Shown here piece by piece: positions 14,567 to 22,624 of a stretch of DNA of 26,295 nt (the first letter of the stretch is position 1; each line of letters opens with the position of its first letter). The translations under genes and the position numbers were made by a program. Source of the DNA: Firmicutes bacterium UBA4881 (GTDB taxonomy: Bacteria > Bacillota > DTU065); NCBI GenBank assembly GCA_002399235.1, contig DHDH01000004.1, forward strand, positions 1-26,295, written 5' to 3'. The notes beneath the pieces are model-generated. The model worked only from the letters and a program-made list of their open reading frames with translations, ran no database searches and was not told the origin of the DNA.

Positions 14567-15316
14567 CTAGATTAAAGAAATAACAATTGTTAGGGCACCC
14601 ATTCCCCACAAATAGTAACTAAACCAGTTAAAGTTATCTGATTTTAATAGTTTACGTACAAGGTTAATTGCAATTATACCAGTTATGACAGCTGCACCAA
14701 AACCTAGAACTAAAGTCAGTCCTCCACCTTCGCTACCTACTTCTAATAGATCCTTTAATTCCAGTAGTCCTGCTCCTAAAATAACTGGTATGGACATCAT
14801 AAAAGAAAAAGCAGCTGCTTCCTCTCTCTTTAAACCTAAGGCTAAACCAGAAGCTATTGTCATGCCTGAACGAGAGACGCCCGGTAAAATAGCTACAGTC
14901 TGTGCTAACCCCATACCTATGGCTTCTTTAATTCCTACTTGCTCTTTCTTCCCTTGGGGGAGTTTACCTACAAGAAATAGTACGGTTCCTGTAAACAAAA
15001 AAGCAATGCCAATCAAGAGTGATGAAGAAAAAGCCTGTTCGATAACATCATCAAATAAAACGCCAATTACTCCAGCTGGCACACTAGCTATAAAAAGCAA
15101 TACTAGAAATTGAAAGTTAATCTTTTTAAGACGCTCACGATAAACAATAACAACTGCAATCAAGGTCGCTAAATGTAATAATACTTCAAAAGCCAAGGTG
15201 GAGCTAACGCGACCAAACCATTGACCAAAAACTGCTAAATGACCTGACGATGAGACCGGTAAAAATTCAGTAAATCCTTGTAAGGCACCTAGAAAAATTG
15301 CTTTTAATGTGTTCAT
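14567..15316 (-). CDS. uppP: Undecaprenyl-diphosphate phosphatase (UppP/BacA)
   Basis: UppP dephosphorylates undecaprenyl pyrophosphate so that the lipid carrier can be reused for wall synthesis; overproduction gives bacitracin resistance. The 249-residue membrane protein shows both signature motifs: LQGFTEFLPVSSSGH (12-26) with Glu17, and LPGVSRSGMT (144-153). The size is somewhat below the E. coli protein but normal for the family. The ATG at 15316 is fixed by the conserved opening and by an in-frame stop immediately before it, yet the only strong Shine-Dalgarno is 36 bases upstream with a hairpin in between. It is separated by 350 bases from ylzJ, so it likely has its own leader and promoter. 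Confidence 0.95.
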   Translation of the reverse strand: MNTLKAIFLGALQGFTEFLPVSSSGHLAVFGQWFGRVSSTLAFEVLLHLATLIAVVIVYRERLKKINFQFLVLLFIASVPAGVIGVLFDDVIEQAFSSSLLIGIAFLFTGTVLFLVGKLPQGKKEQVGIKEAIGMGLAQTVAILPGVSRSGMTIASGLALGLKREEAAAFSFMMSIPVILGAGLLELKDLLEVGSEGGGLTLVLGFGAAVITGIIAINLVRKLLKSDNFNWFSYYLWGMGALTIVISLI

Positions 15317-15663
15317 TTACGGGATACCAAAGCCACAAGCTTTGGTGTCTGTCCTCCTTTATAAGTTTTTTTGTTTCTATTTATTACCAATAACGTTGGG
15401 TAAACTAAGATTTCTCTTTTAATTAATATGTTAAAAAGAGCCTAATCTTGCTTCTCTTGCTTACCCATCTGAAATATATCAAATCCCTACTAGGATAAGC
15501 TATTGAAAGAACTTACAATCTACTTACATTATTGTCATAATTTGTTTTCGATTAAGCATTTATCCTTAATTTTAAGCTACATATTACCATTTATGGTTGC
15601 AACTCTATTATTAGTATACAACAGTGTTTGGTTTGTTCCAACAAAAAAGGCCGCCTTAGCGGC
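15317..15663. other. Intergenic region upstream of uppP
   Basis: About 350 bases without a gene. It holds the ylzJ terminator (15643-15664), a long imperfect hairpin (arms 15407-15422 and 15431-15449: CTCTTTTTAA with TTAAAAGAG, extended by AAGAT with ATCTT) in the uppP leader, and the distant uppP Shine-Dalgarno. I could not settle on a promoter. Confidence 0.55.
15326..15360 (-). promoter_or_regulatory. uppP ribosome binding site separated from the start by a hairpin
   Basis: On the minus strand AAAGGAGG (15360-15353) is followed by six bases, an 8-bp hairpin ACCAAAGC / GCTTTGGT with a 5-base loop (15346-15326), nine bases, then ATG. A tiny GTG frame within the hairpin ends in TGA overlapping the uppP ATG (ATGA). 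Folding would shorten the distance to about 15 bases; unfolding leaves 36. Translational control is inferred. Confidence 0.5.
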
Positions 15664-15664
15664 C
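15643..15664 (-). terminator. Terminator of the rnj-tepA-ylzJ operon
   Basis: Minus strand: GGCCGC, loop TAAG, GCGGCC, then six T, overlapping the end of ylzJ. Confidence 0.88.
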
Positions 15665-15855
15665 TAAAATCTAAGTATATCTCCTGGTTGATAGTTAAGG
15701 TACCAAGAAACAGGTGCTCCCTCTATCCGTTCAAGACGATAGGTACCGTCTGTTAGTGGCTCGACTAAAAGAGAAGCATTACCCACTGTCTTCCATTCTA
15801 GGGTCCTTTCTTCTTCATCTAACACCAAATCAAGGGGCATCACTGTGTAGAACAT
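15664..15855 (-). CDS. ylzJ: YlzJ-like protein
   Basis: A 63-residue protein of the YlzJ-like family, function unknown. The sequence MFYTVMPLDLVL followed by LVEPLTDGTYRLERI and ending WYLNYQPGDIL matches the family pattern. Its ATG overlaps the tepA stop (TAATG), with GGGGAGGG upstream inside tepA, so it is translationally coupled to tepA. The tepA-ylzJ pair is conserved in spore formers, where spoIIIE usually follows; here a terminator follows. Confidence 0.85.
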   Translation of the reverse strand: MFYTVMPLDLVLDEEERTLEWKTVGNASLLVEPLTDGTYRLERIEGAPVSWYLNYQPGDILRF

Positions 15856-16616
15856 TAGCTATAAAACCCTCCCCGATTCGGGTTTAAAGGTACATTAACT
15901 GGTTCAGGTCGAAAAGTTGGTTGGTAGGTATAAGGAGGCTCTAAGTAAGGTTGGGTAGGTGTTAAATTACATAGCTCGTTAATCTTTGCTATGGCTTCTG
16001 ATAAACCACCTACTTCATTTACTAAGCCTGCATTTACTGCCTCCCTACCAACAAGTACGGTACCTACATCCCGAACTAATTCGCCGGTACGGAACATGTA
16101 GTCTCTTAGTTTGGCTTCGGTAATATTAGAATGGGCTACAATAAAGCCAATTACCCTATCTTGCATCTTATCCAGATACTCATAGGTCTGAGGTACACCA
16201 ATTACTAAACCACTTAGTCTAATGGGGTGAATAGTCATGGTAGCAGTTTCAGCAATAAAACTATAATTGGCTGCAACAGCTATAGGAACACCAATACTAT
16301 GTCCACCACCTAGAACTAATGAAACAACTGGCTTCGATAGACTTGTAACCATCTCGGCAATGGCTAAACCAGCCTCGATATCACCGCCAACTGTATTAAG
16401 GACTAAAAGAACACCTTTGACTTCCGGGGTTTGTTCAATAGCTACTAGTTGGGGAATAATATGTTCATACTTGGTTGCCTTGTTTTTCGGTGGCAACATA
16501 AGATGTCCTTCGATTTGTCCTACTATCGTTAGACAAAAGATCTCTGAGGGTTTTGCCATTGGTGGTAACTGAGGCTGACCGAACTGCTTAATCGCTGTTA
16601 ATTGTTGATTATCCAT
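15855..16616 (-). CDS. tepA: TepA-type ClpP-like serine protease
   Basis: A 253-residue cytoplasmic protein of the ClpP/crotonase fold (peptidase family S14) named TepA or translocation-enhancing protein in Bacillus. Catalytic Ser107 lies in GGGHSIGVP and His130 in MTIHPIR; LNTVGGDIEAGLAIAEMV (73-90) matches the ClpP glycine-rich turn. A ClpP-like Asp should lie further on, but I did not fix it. Residues 220-253 form a Pro-rich tail. The start follows GAGGAGGGAG. It lies downstream of RNase J, as in Bacillus (ymfA/rnjB-ymfB-ylzJ). The substrate is not known; roles in secretion and in degrading small spore proteins have been suggested for the family. Confidence 0.9.
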   Translation of the reverse strand: MDNQQLTAIKQFGQPQLPPMAKPSEIFCLTIVGQIEGHLMLPPKNKATKYEHIIPQLVAIEQTPEVKGVLLVLNTVGGDIEAGLAIAEMVTSLSKPVVSLVLGGGHSIGVPIAVAANYSFIAETATMTIHPIRLSGLVIGVPQTYEYLDKMQDRVIGFIVAHSNITEAKLRDYMFRTGELVRDVGTVLVGREAVNAGLVNEVGGLSEAIAKINELCNLTPTQPYLEPPYTYQPTFRPEPVNVPLNPNRGGFYS

Positions 16617-16666
16617 AAAGACTCCCTCCTCAGAGATATATTGTCCTAAAATCTAGATATTAATAA

Positions 16667-16693
16667 GGACGGGGTAAACACCCCGCCCTTTTT
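16667..16693. terminator. G+C-rich hairpin between RNase J and tepA
   Basis: GGACGGGG (16667-16674) and CCCCGCCC (16681-16688) form an 8-bp stem next to the RNase J stop. The good T-run is on the plus strand; on minus the tail is TTATTAAT, so it is probably a weak terminator or a 3'-end stabiliser that lets some transcription reach tepA. Confidence 0.55.
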
Positions 16694-18383
16694 ACACTTC
16701 CATAATAATCGGTAAAATCATAGGACGACGTTTAGTTTTTTCATAAAGAAAACGATATAAAACGTCGCGGATATTATTTTTCATAGCTCCCCAATCGGTA
16801 ATGTTTTCTTGGCGGCAAAACTCAAGCGTTTCAGAGACTTTTTCTATAGCCTCGCCAATGAGATTTTCTGATTCGCGGACGTAAACAAAGCCTCTGGTAA
16901 TAATATCAGGCCCAGCAGCTATGCTGCGATCAGTTTTGTTCATTGTTACTACTACTATCAAAATGCCATCTTCAGATAATTGACGGCGATCTCTTAGAAC
17001 AATATTACCTACATCACCGACACCTAAACCATCTACAAAGATCTGCCCAGCAGGTACCTTAGCTGCTTTGCGCGCACCTTTGGCAGTAAATTCTAAAACA
17101 TCACCAATCTCGGTAATAAAGATATTTTTTTCTGGTATCCCGGTGTTCATCGCTAATTGTTTATGCTTAACCAGCATTCTGTACTCGCCATGAACAGGCA
17201 TAAAGTATTTTGGACGCACTAAGTTAAGCATTAGTTTTAATTCTTCCTGGCTAGCATGACCAGAAACATGAACCCCAGAAAAACGTTCGTAAATTACATC
17301 AGCACCTAGCTTAAACAGATTATCTATTGTTCTACCAACAAACTTCTCGTTACCGGGAATCGGTGTTGCAGAAATAATTACTGTATCACCTGGTAGAATC
17401 GACAATCTTTTATGATCAGATTTCGACATACGGGTTAGAGCACTCATAGGCTCCCCTTGGCTACCTGTGGTTAGAATAGTAATTTCATTACCTTGGTAGT
17501 GGTCGATCTCTTCAATTTCAATTTGCATACCTTCTGGGATATGCATATAACCTAATTCTTTGGCAATGTTGATTACATTAACCATACTCCGACCAGTAAC
17601 TGCTAATTTACGCCCAGTTTTATAGGATGCGTCTACCACCTGTTGAATACGATGAATATTCGAAGCAAAGGTTGCTACAATAATACGACCTTTAACCTGA
17701 GCGAAGACATCATCAAAAGTTTTACCAACCTCTCTTTCTGAGAGGGTATAACCTGGACGTTCAGCATTGGTGCTATCCGATAGCAGCAAAAGAACGCCAT
17801 TTTGGCCATACTCGGATAGCTTGTAAAAGTCTATCACCTGACCATCAATAGGAGTTTGGTCGATCTTAAAGTCAGCTGTATGCACTACAGTCCCTAAGGG
17901 TGTATCTATTGCGAGAATCACCGTATCAGTTATACTATGACTGCTACGGATAATCTCCACACTAAAAGCACCTAATTCTAATATATCTCCAGCTTTTATA
18001 CAGCGTAGGTCAATACCCCTTAAAAGATGGTGCTCTTTGAGTTTCCCTTCTACAAGGCCAAGTGTCAAGCGAGTTGCAAAAATCGGTGCTTGAATTTTGC
18101 GTAAAACATAAGGTAAACCCCCTATGTGGTCTTCATGGCCATGGGTAAGAATGATACCCCTGATTTTATCTTTGTTTTCTTCGAGATAAGTGATGTCAGG
18201 GATTACCGAATCGATCCCTAACATATCCTCTTCTGGGAACATTAGACCGGAATCAATAACGATGATGTCTTCATCGTTGTAGTTTAACACGTACATGTTC
18301 TTGCCGATCTCGCCAACGCCCCCTAGAGGTATGACACTTAACTTGCCAATATTTTTTTTGTGACGACGATTAATAATTGCCAC
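16692..18383 (-). CDS. rnj: Ribonuclease J (metallo-beta-lactamase/beta-CASP)
   Basis: RNase J is a 5'-3' exonuclease and endonuclease central to mRNA decay and rRNA maturation in Firmicutes. The 563-residue protein has the beta-lactamase motif THGHEDHIGG (His81, His83, Asp85, His86), the second metal site HTADFKID, the beta-CASP region with SDSTNAERPGYTLSE and TGSQGEPMSALTRM, then HVSGHASQEEL and MPVHGEYRML, and a C-terminal domain. The annotated GTG at 18383 overlaps its own GGAGG, so an AUU start at codon 3 or 4 fits the Shine-Dalgarno better. There is no ATG, GTG or TTG between the upstream stop and this GTG. Its position next to dapA and tepA matches Bacillus rnjB, but J1 and J2 cannot be told apart here. 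Confidence 0.94.
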   Translation of the reverse strand: MAIINRRHKKNIGKLSVIPLGGVGEIGKNMYVLNYNDEDIIVIDSGLMFPEEDMLGIDSVIPDITYLEENKDKIRGIILTHGHEDHIGGLPYVLRKIQAPIFATRLTLGLVEGKLKEHHLLRGIDLRCIKAGDILELGAFSVEIIRSSHSITDTVILAIDTPLGTVVHTADFKIDQTPIDGQVIDFYKLSEYGQNGVLLLLSDSTNAERPGYTLSEREVGKTFDDVFAQVKGRIIVATFASNIHRIQQVVDASYKTGRKLAVTGRSMVNVINIAKELGYMHIPEGMQIEIEEIDHYQGNEITILTTGSQGEPMSALTRMSKSDHKRLSILPGDTVIISATPIPGNEKFVGRTIDNLFKLGADVIYERFSGVHVSGHASQEELKLMLNLVRPKYFMPVHGEYRMLVKHKQLAMNTGIPEKNIFITEIGDVLEFTAKGARKAAKVPAGQIFVDGLGVGDVGNIVLRDRRQLSEDGILIVVVTMNKTDRSIAAGPDIITRGFVYVRESENLIGEAIEKVSETLEFCRQENITDWGAMKNNIRDVLYRFLYEKTKRRPMILPIIMEV

Positions 18384-18470
18384 CTCCGTTATTTGCCCAG
18401 CAACAGTTTACTAACGTCCTGTAAACCTGACTTGGGTTTATGTAGAAAGCCGCTCCATCTACTCTAGTTA

Positions 18471-18499
18471 ATTATACCCTATATTAGCCTTGTCAACAA
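18471..18499 (-). promoter_or_regulatory. Sigma-A promoter of the RNase J operon
   Basis: Minus strand: -35 TTGTTG (18499-18494), 17-base spacer, perfect -10 TATAAT (18476-18471). The leader before the start is about 80 bases. Confidence 0.7.
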
Positions 18500-18501
18500 C
18501 C

Positions 18502-18523
18502 GAATTCTTCATAATAAGAATTC
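18502..18523. promoter_or_regulatory. Dyad between the RNase J and chemoreceptor genes
   Basis: GAATTCTT, six bases, AAGAATTC: a perfect 8-bp inverted repeat directly upstream of the RNase J -35. It may be an operator or only a chance palindrome. The rest of the 270-base divergent gap holds the RNase J promoter and leader; no convincing promoter for the chemoreceptor was found. Confidence 0.3.
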
Positions 18524-18652
18524 CAGTCTATCTTTAATACTTTAAACTTCCCCTTTAAGCAAGGGAAAAAAGGATTAGTAAACATGAAGCTAGAATTTAT
18601 TTTTGAACAATGTTATATAACTAGGTTTCACATAAATGGGGAGTGATTTGTT

Positions 18653-20536
18653 TTGCAAGGAGGAATTAAAAGAAAACTAGTGCGTTCTTTTGCTGCGATT
18701 ATTGCGGTTATAATAGTCTTAGCCACTTTTACTTTTTACTTAGTTACCACAAACCAAGCGACATTAGAAAAATCATATGCTAGCTTACAGATGAAATCAC
18801 AGTTTTTAGCATGGGAAGTAGACCATCTTCTTTGGGCCAATGATCTACAAAATGCCATACTGGGTAACCAAAGCTTTCAAGGTCAACTTGATCCAGAAAA
18901 ATGTAACTTTGGCTTATGGTATCATAAGTATTTAGCTTCATCAGAATTTCAAACTCTACCTGATAATATGAAGAACTTGCTTATAACGATAAATAAACCC
19001 CATAATACTCTTCATAAATCGGCGGTAGAGATTGCTAACCTACTCCAAAACCCTAACCTAAACCCAACATTAAAAACCGGACTAACTTCTCCTCTTTACG
19101 CAAGAACGGTAGAGAACAACCTAAATACCATACGAACAACACTTTCCCAACTCATAGAGTTAAAAGAATTAGAAGTTCAAGAATTACAAGAGCAATTATC
19201 CGCAAGTTCCCAAAAAATTATTTGGGGGTTAGTTTTAGGAACTCTACTAGCGCTTGTCTTAGCTTTTATACTGTCATTTAAACTAACAAATTCTATGCAA
19301 CGTCCTCTAGCTAAGCTAACTACAATTGCTCAAAAGATATCCCAAGGACAATTAAACTTCAACTCCGAGCCTGTGCAGACTAATGATGAATTTGAACTTC
19401 TTTATAATGTTTTCAATGCAATGAAAGATAGCCTTCTAGAGATACTCCAGCAGTTAAGAGATACAGCAACTACTGTATCTTTCCAAGCTTTAGAACTTTC
19501 TCAAGCTGTTGAACAAGAAGCTAATGCTTCTGCTCATATAGCCCAATCTACAGCAGAAGCTGCAGTTAATCTTGATGAACAACAATCTTTCGCTCATTCG
19601 TTACAAAATAATGTTAAAAGCTTGGTTTGTACCATTAATTCTGTAACCAAGGCTTCTGTGAACCAAACTCATTATGCAGATAAAGGCCTAAAGTTAGGTG
19701 GACTTCTCATAAATGAGGTAAACACTGCTTGCGTGGCCATTCAACAATTAAATAGTAGTTCCGCAATTAGCACAGACCTAGCTATTAAAGGTGAAACTGC
19801 TGCCAATGATCTTCACCAAGCAACAGAGCTACTAAAAATAAATCTTAGCAGCGCCTTAAATAACGTGTCCAATTTAAGTGCTAGTTCGCGAAGAATTGGC
19901 GATATTTTAGAGGTTATTAATAGTATTTCCGAACAAACTAACCTTTTAGCTCTAAACGCTGCTATTGAAGCAGCTAGAGCAGGTGAACATGGTAAAGGAT
20001 TTGCTGTTGTTGCTGACGAAGTACGAGCCCTTGCCGAACGAGTTAAACTATCTAGTAATGAAATTGGTGAATTAGTTAAAGAGATCAGTTCCACAATTGA
20101 TACAACCATAGTAGCTGTTACCGATAGCAGTATAAAGATGGAGAAAAACGCAGCCATTGCTACTAGAACCCAACATACTTTGAGTAACTTAAAGGCTAAA
20201 GCGTTACAATCTGGTGAACAAGCTAAAACACTTTTAACCACAGCTCGATCTCTAACTGAAAGTAGTCAGTCAACTAGTGATGCTATGCAAAAGATAGCTA
20301 ATTTAGCTAATAAAAATAGCGAACTAGCTCAAGAGATGAAGGAAAACAGTACCCACGCCTTAGAAGGGATTGAATCTATTACCAAGATTAGTGTAAATAA
20401 TTCAATCCATGCAGAAAATGTTGCTACTGTTAGTCAAGAAAGAAGTGCTACATTAGAAGAAATGGCCTCTTTCGCCGAGGCCTTATCGGTAGAAGCTAAA
20501 AAACTGCAAGGGATAATTGAACGTTTCCAAGTATAA
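18653..20536 (+). CDS. Methyl-accepting chemotaxis protein with an extracytoplasmic CZB-like domain
   Basis: A 627-residue chemoreceptor. Membrane segments lie at about 13-32 and 188-209, so residues 33-187 face outwards. This region contains VDHLLWANDL (57-65), LDPEKCNFGLWYHKY (79-93) and PHNTLHKSA (116-124): the His...Cys-x-FG-x-WY...His-x3-His pattern of the chemoreceptor zinc-binding domain (His58, Cys84, His117, His121). A HAMP domain follows (about 210-265), then the cytoplasmic signalling helices with the hairpin tip SEQTNLLALNAAIEAARAGE and GFAVVADEVRALAERV near residues 425-465. The start is TTG, about nine bases after GGGGAG. It is a lone plus-strand gene set between dapA and rnj, which are adjacent in Bacillus. 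The ligand is inferred to involve zinc, but this is unproven. Confidence 0.88.
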   Translation: MQGGIKRKLVRSFAAIIAVIIVLATFTFYLVTTNQATLEKSYASLQMKSQFLAWEVDHLLWANDLQNAILGNQSFQGQLDPEKCNFGLWYHKYLASSEFQTLPDNMKNLLITINKPHNTLHKSAVEIANLLQNPNLNPTLKTGLTSPLYARTVENNLNTIRTTLSQLIELKELEVQELQEQLSASSQKIIWGLVLGTLLALVLAFILSFKLTNSMQRPLAKLTTIAQKISQGQLNFNSEPVQTNDEFELLYNVFNAMKDSLLEILQQLRDTATTVSFQALELSQAVEQEANASAHIAQSTAEAAVNLDEQQSFAHSLQNNVKSLVCTINSVTKASVNQTHYADKGLKLGGLLINEVNTACVAIQQLNSSSAISTDLAIKGETAANDLHQATELLKINLSSALNNVSNLSASSRRIGDILEVINSISEQTNLLALNAAIEAARAGEHGKGFAVVADEVRALAERVKLSSNEIGELVKEISSTIDTTIVAVTDSSIKMEKNAAIATRTQHTLSNLKAKALQSGEQAKTLLTTARSLTESSQSTSDAMQKIANLANKNSELAQEMKENSTHALEGIESITKISVNNSIHAENVATVSQERSATLEEMASFAEALSVEAKKLQGIIERFQV

Positions 20537-20537
20537 C

Positions 20538-20573
20538 AAAAGACACAGCCGGTTATTTCCGGCTGTGTCTTTT
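20538..20573. terminator. Bidirectional terminator between the chemoreceptor gene and dapA
   Basis: A perfect 15-bp stem (20538-20552 and 20559-20573) with a 6-base loop, A-run before and T-run after, lies between two convergent genes and overlaps the dapA stop codon. It can serve both strands. Confidence 0.9.
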
Positions 20574-21435
20574 ATTCTGCTTCGTTTACGAGACCTTCTA
20601 AAATCTCTCTCTCTTTTTGAGTAGGTGGTGTAAGTGGTAAACGATAGACTAAATTATCAATTAGTCCTAAATGATGCATTAGATATTTTACAGGGATAGG
20701 ATTACTGGTAATAAATAGACCATTAAAAATAGGTAATAGTTCTCTGTGAATCTTAGCTGCTCGTTCTACATTACCACTTTCAAAGGAGTTTAACATTCTC
20801 TGCATTCTGTTACCTACCAAATGAGAAGCTACACTTATTACCCCGTCACCACCAATAGCATACATTGGTAGAGTGAGAGCATCATCACCAGAATACAATC
20901 TCAACCTAGGGCAAAGAGATTTAATCTTAGCCGCTTGGCCAAGATCCCCACCAGCTTCTTTTACACCTGCGATATTGGGAATCTCTGCTAAGCGAGCTAC
21001 GGTCTCAGCTTCTAAATTTCTACCTGTTCTTCCTGGCACATTATAAAGGAGGCAGGGTTTATCCACTGCTTCGGCAATGGCTTTAAAATGGAGGTAGAGG
21101 CCTTCTTGACTCGGTTTATTGTAATAAGGCACAACTAAAAGTAATCCATCAGCAATTTTTGCAGCTTCTTTGGCAAATTCTATACTTGATGCGGTATCAT
21201 TGCTAGAAGCACCTGCAATTACTGGTACATTAACGGCTTCCTTAATATTAGAAAAAAGCTGCATTTTTTCATCTTTGGTGAGAGTCGGAGATTCACCAGT
21301 AGTTCCAGAAACGACTAAAGCATCGCTACCATTGGTAACTAAATACTGTGCTAGCTTTTTAGCTCCGGCATAATCAACAGAACCATCTTCATTAAATGGT
21401 GTAATCATAGCTGTTAAGATGCGACCAAAATCCAT
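20572..21435 (-). CDS. dapA: 4-hydroxy-tetrahydrodipicolinate synthase
   Basis: DapA condenses pyruvate with aspartate semialdehyde, the first step specific to diaminopimelate, lysine and dipicolinate. The 287-residue TIM barrel shows GTTGESPTL (44-52) with the catalytic Thr pair, LLYNVPGRTG (129-138) with Tyr131, and GVKEAGGD (157-164), where Lys159 forms the Schiff base. ATG follows AAGGAGGGG. It is the last gene of the dapB-dpaAB-asd-dapG-dapA operon, 14 bases after dapG. Its product feeds both DapB and DpaAB. Confidence 0.96.
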   Translation of the reverse strand: MDFGRILTAMITPFNEDGSVDYAGAKKLAQYLVTNGSDALVVSGTTGESPTLTKDEKMQLFSNIKEAVNVPVIAGASSNDTASSIEFAKEAAKIADGLLLVVPYYNKPSQEGLYLHFKAIAEAVDKPCLLYNVPGRTGRNLEAETVARLAEIPNIAGVKEAGGDLGQAAKIKSLCPRLRLYSGDDALTLPMYAIGGDGVISVASHLVGNRMQRMLNSFESGNVERAAKIHRELLPIFNGLFITSNPIPVKYLMHHLGLIDNLVYRLPLTPPTQKEREILEGLVNEAE

Positions 21436-21449
21436 TTAAAACCCCTCCT

Positions 21450-22610
21450 TCAACCAAGCAAAAAAGCGTCGTGTAACGCCTCAACGGCTATTTTTAAATC
21501 TTCTTCCTTAACTAAGCAAGAGATGCTTGTATGAGAATCGGCTGTTCTTTCAATACTGATACCGCGTTTAGCTAGTGCACCAACAACTTTGGCCATAACG
21601 CCTGGAACGCCTCGCATCGCTGCTCCTATTACCGAAACCTTACCATAGCCAATACTAATACCAGCACCAGGTAAAGCTTGCTCTACTTTAGCCTTTTCCA
21701 CAGTATCAACTGTAAAAGATATTGTTTCCGGCGAAACATTTATTAAATCAACACTTACTCCAGCTTTAGCAACTCTTTGAAAAACAAGCTCAGGATCAGC
21801 ATCTTTAATGGTTACTAGGGAACGCCCAGCTATCACAGCTACACTAGTTACCACCTGCTTATTTTTAAGGTTACCTGATTCAGGATTAGCAGCGATTAAG
21901 GTGCCATTACTATTTTTAGTAGTACATTTAATCCTTAATGGAATTCTTTCTTCAGCACATATCTCTACCGCTTTAGGATGAATAACTTTAGCACCTAACT
22001 GGGCCATTTCCAATACCTCTTCGTAGGTAAGGAAAGGTATAAATTTAGCATCTTTATTTAAGTTAGGATCTGTTGTTAAAACGCCTTCCACGTCGGTAAA
22101 GATCTGTACTTCGTCTGCTTGGAGAGCTTTGCCTAGAATAGCTGCCGATGTGTCACTTCCACCACGACCTAAAGTAGTAAAATCACCATCGTAGTCGCCT
22201 TGAAAACCAGCCACTACCGGAATAATTCCTTCATCGATTAACTTTTGAATGGGTGTACTATCTACACCTGTAGCTCGAGCACTCCCATAGTTGCCATCTG
22301 TGGCAATACCAGCCTGGCCTCCAGTCAGTGCTTTAGCTTTATGGCCTCTATTTCTAATAGCTTGTGCCATAACCACAGCTGAAACAATTTCGCCACAAGC
22401 CATAATAAGATCCATGTCCCGGCGGGGGACCTCTCCACCTTCTCTTTGCACTAGTTCTCTGAGAGTATCTGTGGCATATGGTGAACCTTTTCTTCCCATA
22501 GCCGAGACCACTACTACAGGTATACAAGGGGCTTGGAGAATGTGATCTATAGCAGCTCTTCGCGAGTTATCATTAGCTACCGAGGTCCCACCAAATTTCA
22601 TTATCAACAT
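21450..22610 (-). CDS. dapG: Aspartate kinase (DapG type)
   Basis: This enzyme phosphorylates aspartate, the entry step to the pathway. The 386-residue protein has the kinase opening KFGGTSVA (5-12), the substrate region FTTLGRGGSDTSA near residue 168, and two C-terminal ACT domains (from about 260), one containing ISFTVDTVEKA. In Bacillus the isozyme in this neighbourhood (DapG, aspartokinase I) is inhibited by meso-diaminopimelate, not lysine; I assign it by position, since the sequence alone does not prove the effector. ATG follows GAGGTG by ten bases; a second ATG lies at codon 4. It begins 14 bases after asd. Confidence 0.93.
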   Translation of the reverse strand: MLIMKFGGTSVANDNSRRAAIDHILQAPCIPVVVVSAMGRKGSPYATDTLRELVQREGGEVPRRDMDLIMACGEIVSAVVMAQAIRNRGHKAKALTGGQAGIATDGNYGSARATGVDSTPIQKLIDEGIIPVVAGFQGDYDGDFTTLGRGGSDTSAAILGKALQADEVQIFTDVEGVLTTDPNLNKDAKFIPFLTYEEVLEMAQLGAKVIHPKAVEICAEERIPLRIKCTTKNSNGTLIAANPESGNLKNKQVVTSVAVIAGRSLVTIKDADPELVFQRVAKAGVSVDLINVSPETISFTVDTVEKAKVEQALPGAGISIGYGKVSVIGAAMRGVPGVMAKVVGALAKRGISIERTADSHTSISCLVKEEDLKIAVEALHDAFLLG

Positions 22611-22624
22611 ATTCTGCTTTCACC

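Noticed and set aside
14685..15113. Open plus-strand frame of 142 codons opposite uppP
   Set aside because: It is a mirror of the uppP codons, with a biased Pro/Ser/Lys composition and no start signals.
18636..18652. ATG at 18636 as start of the chemoreceptor
   Set aside because: It is out of frame with the receptor; the TTG at 18653 is in frame and has GGGGAG upstream.
19813..20241. Open minus-strand frame of 142 codons opposite the chemoreceptor
   Set aside because: It is antisense to the conserved signalling domain, a common shadow of helical repeats.
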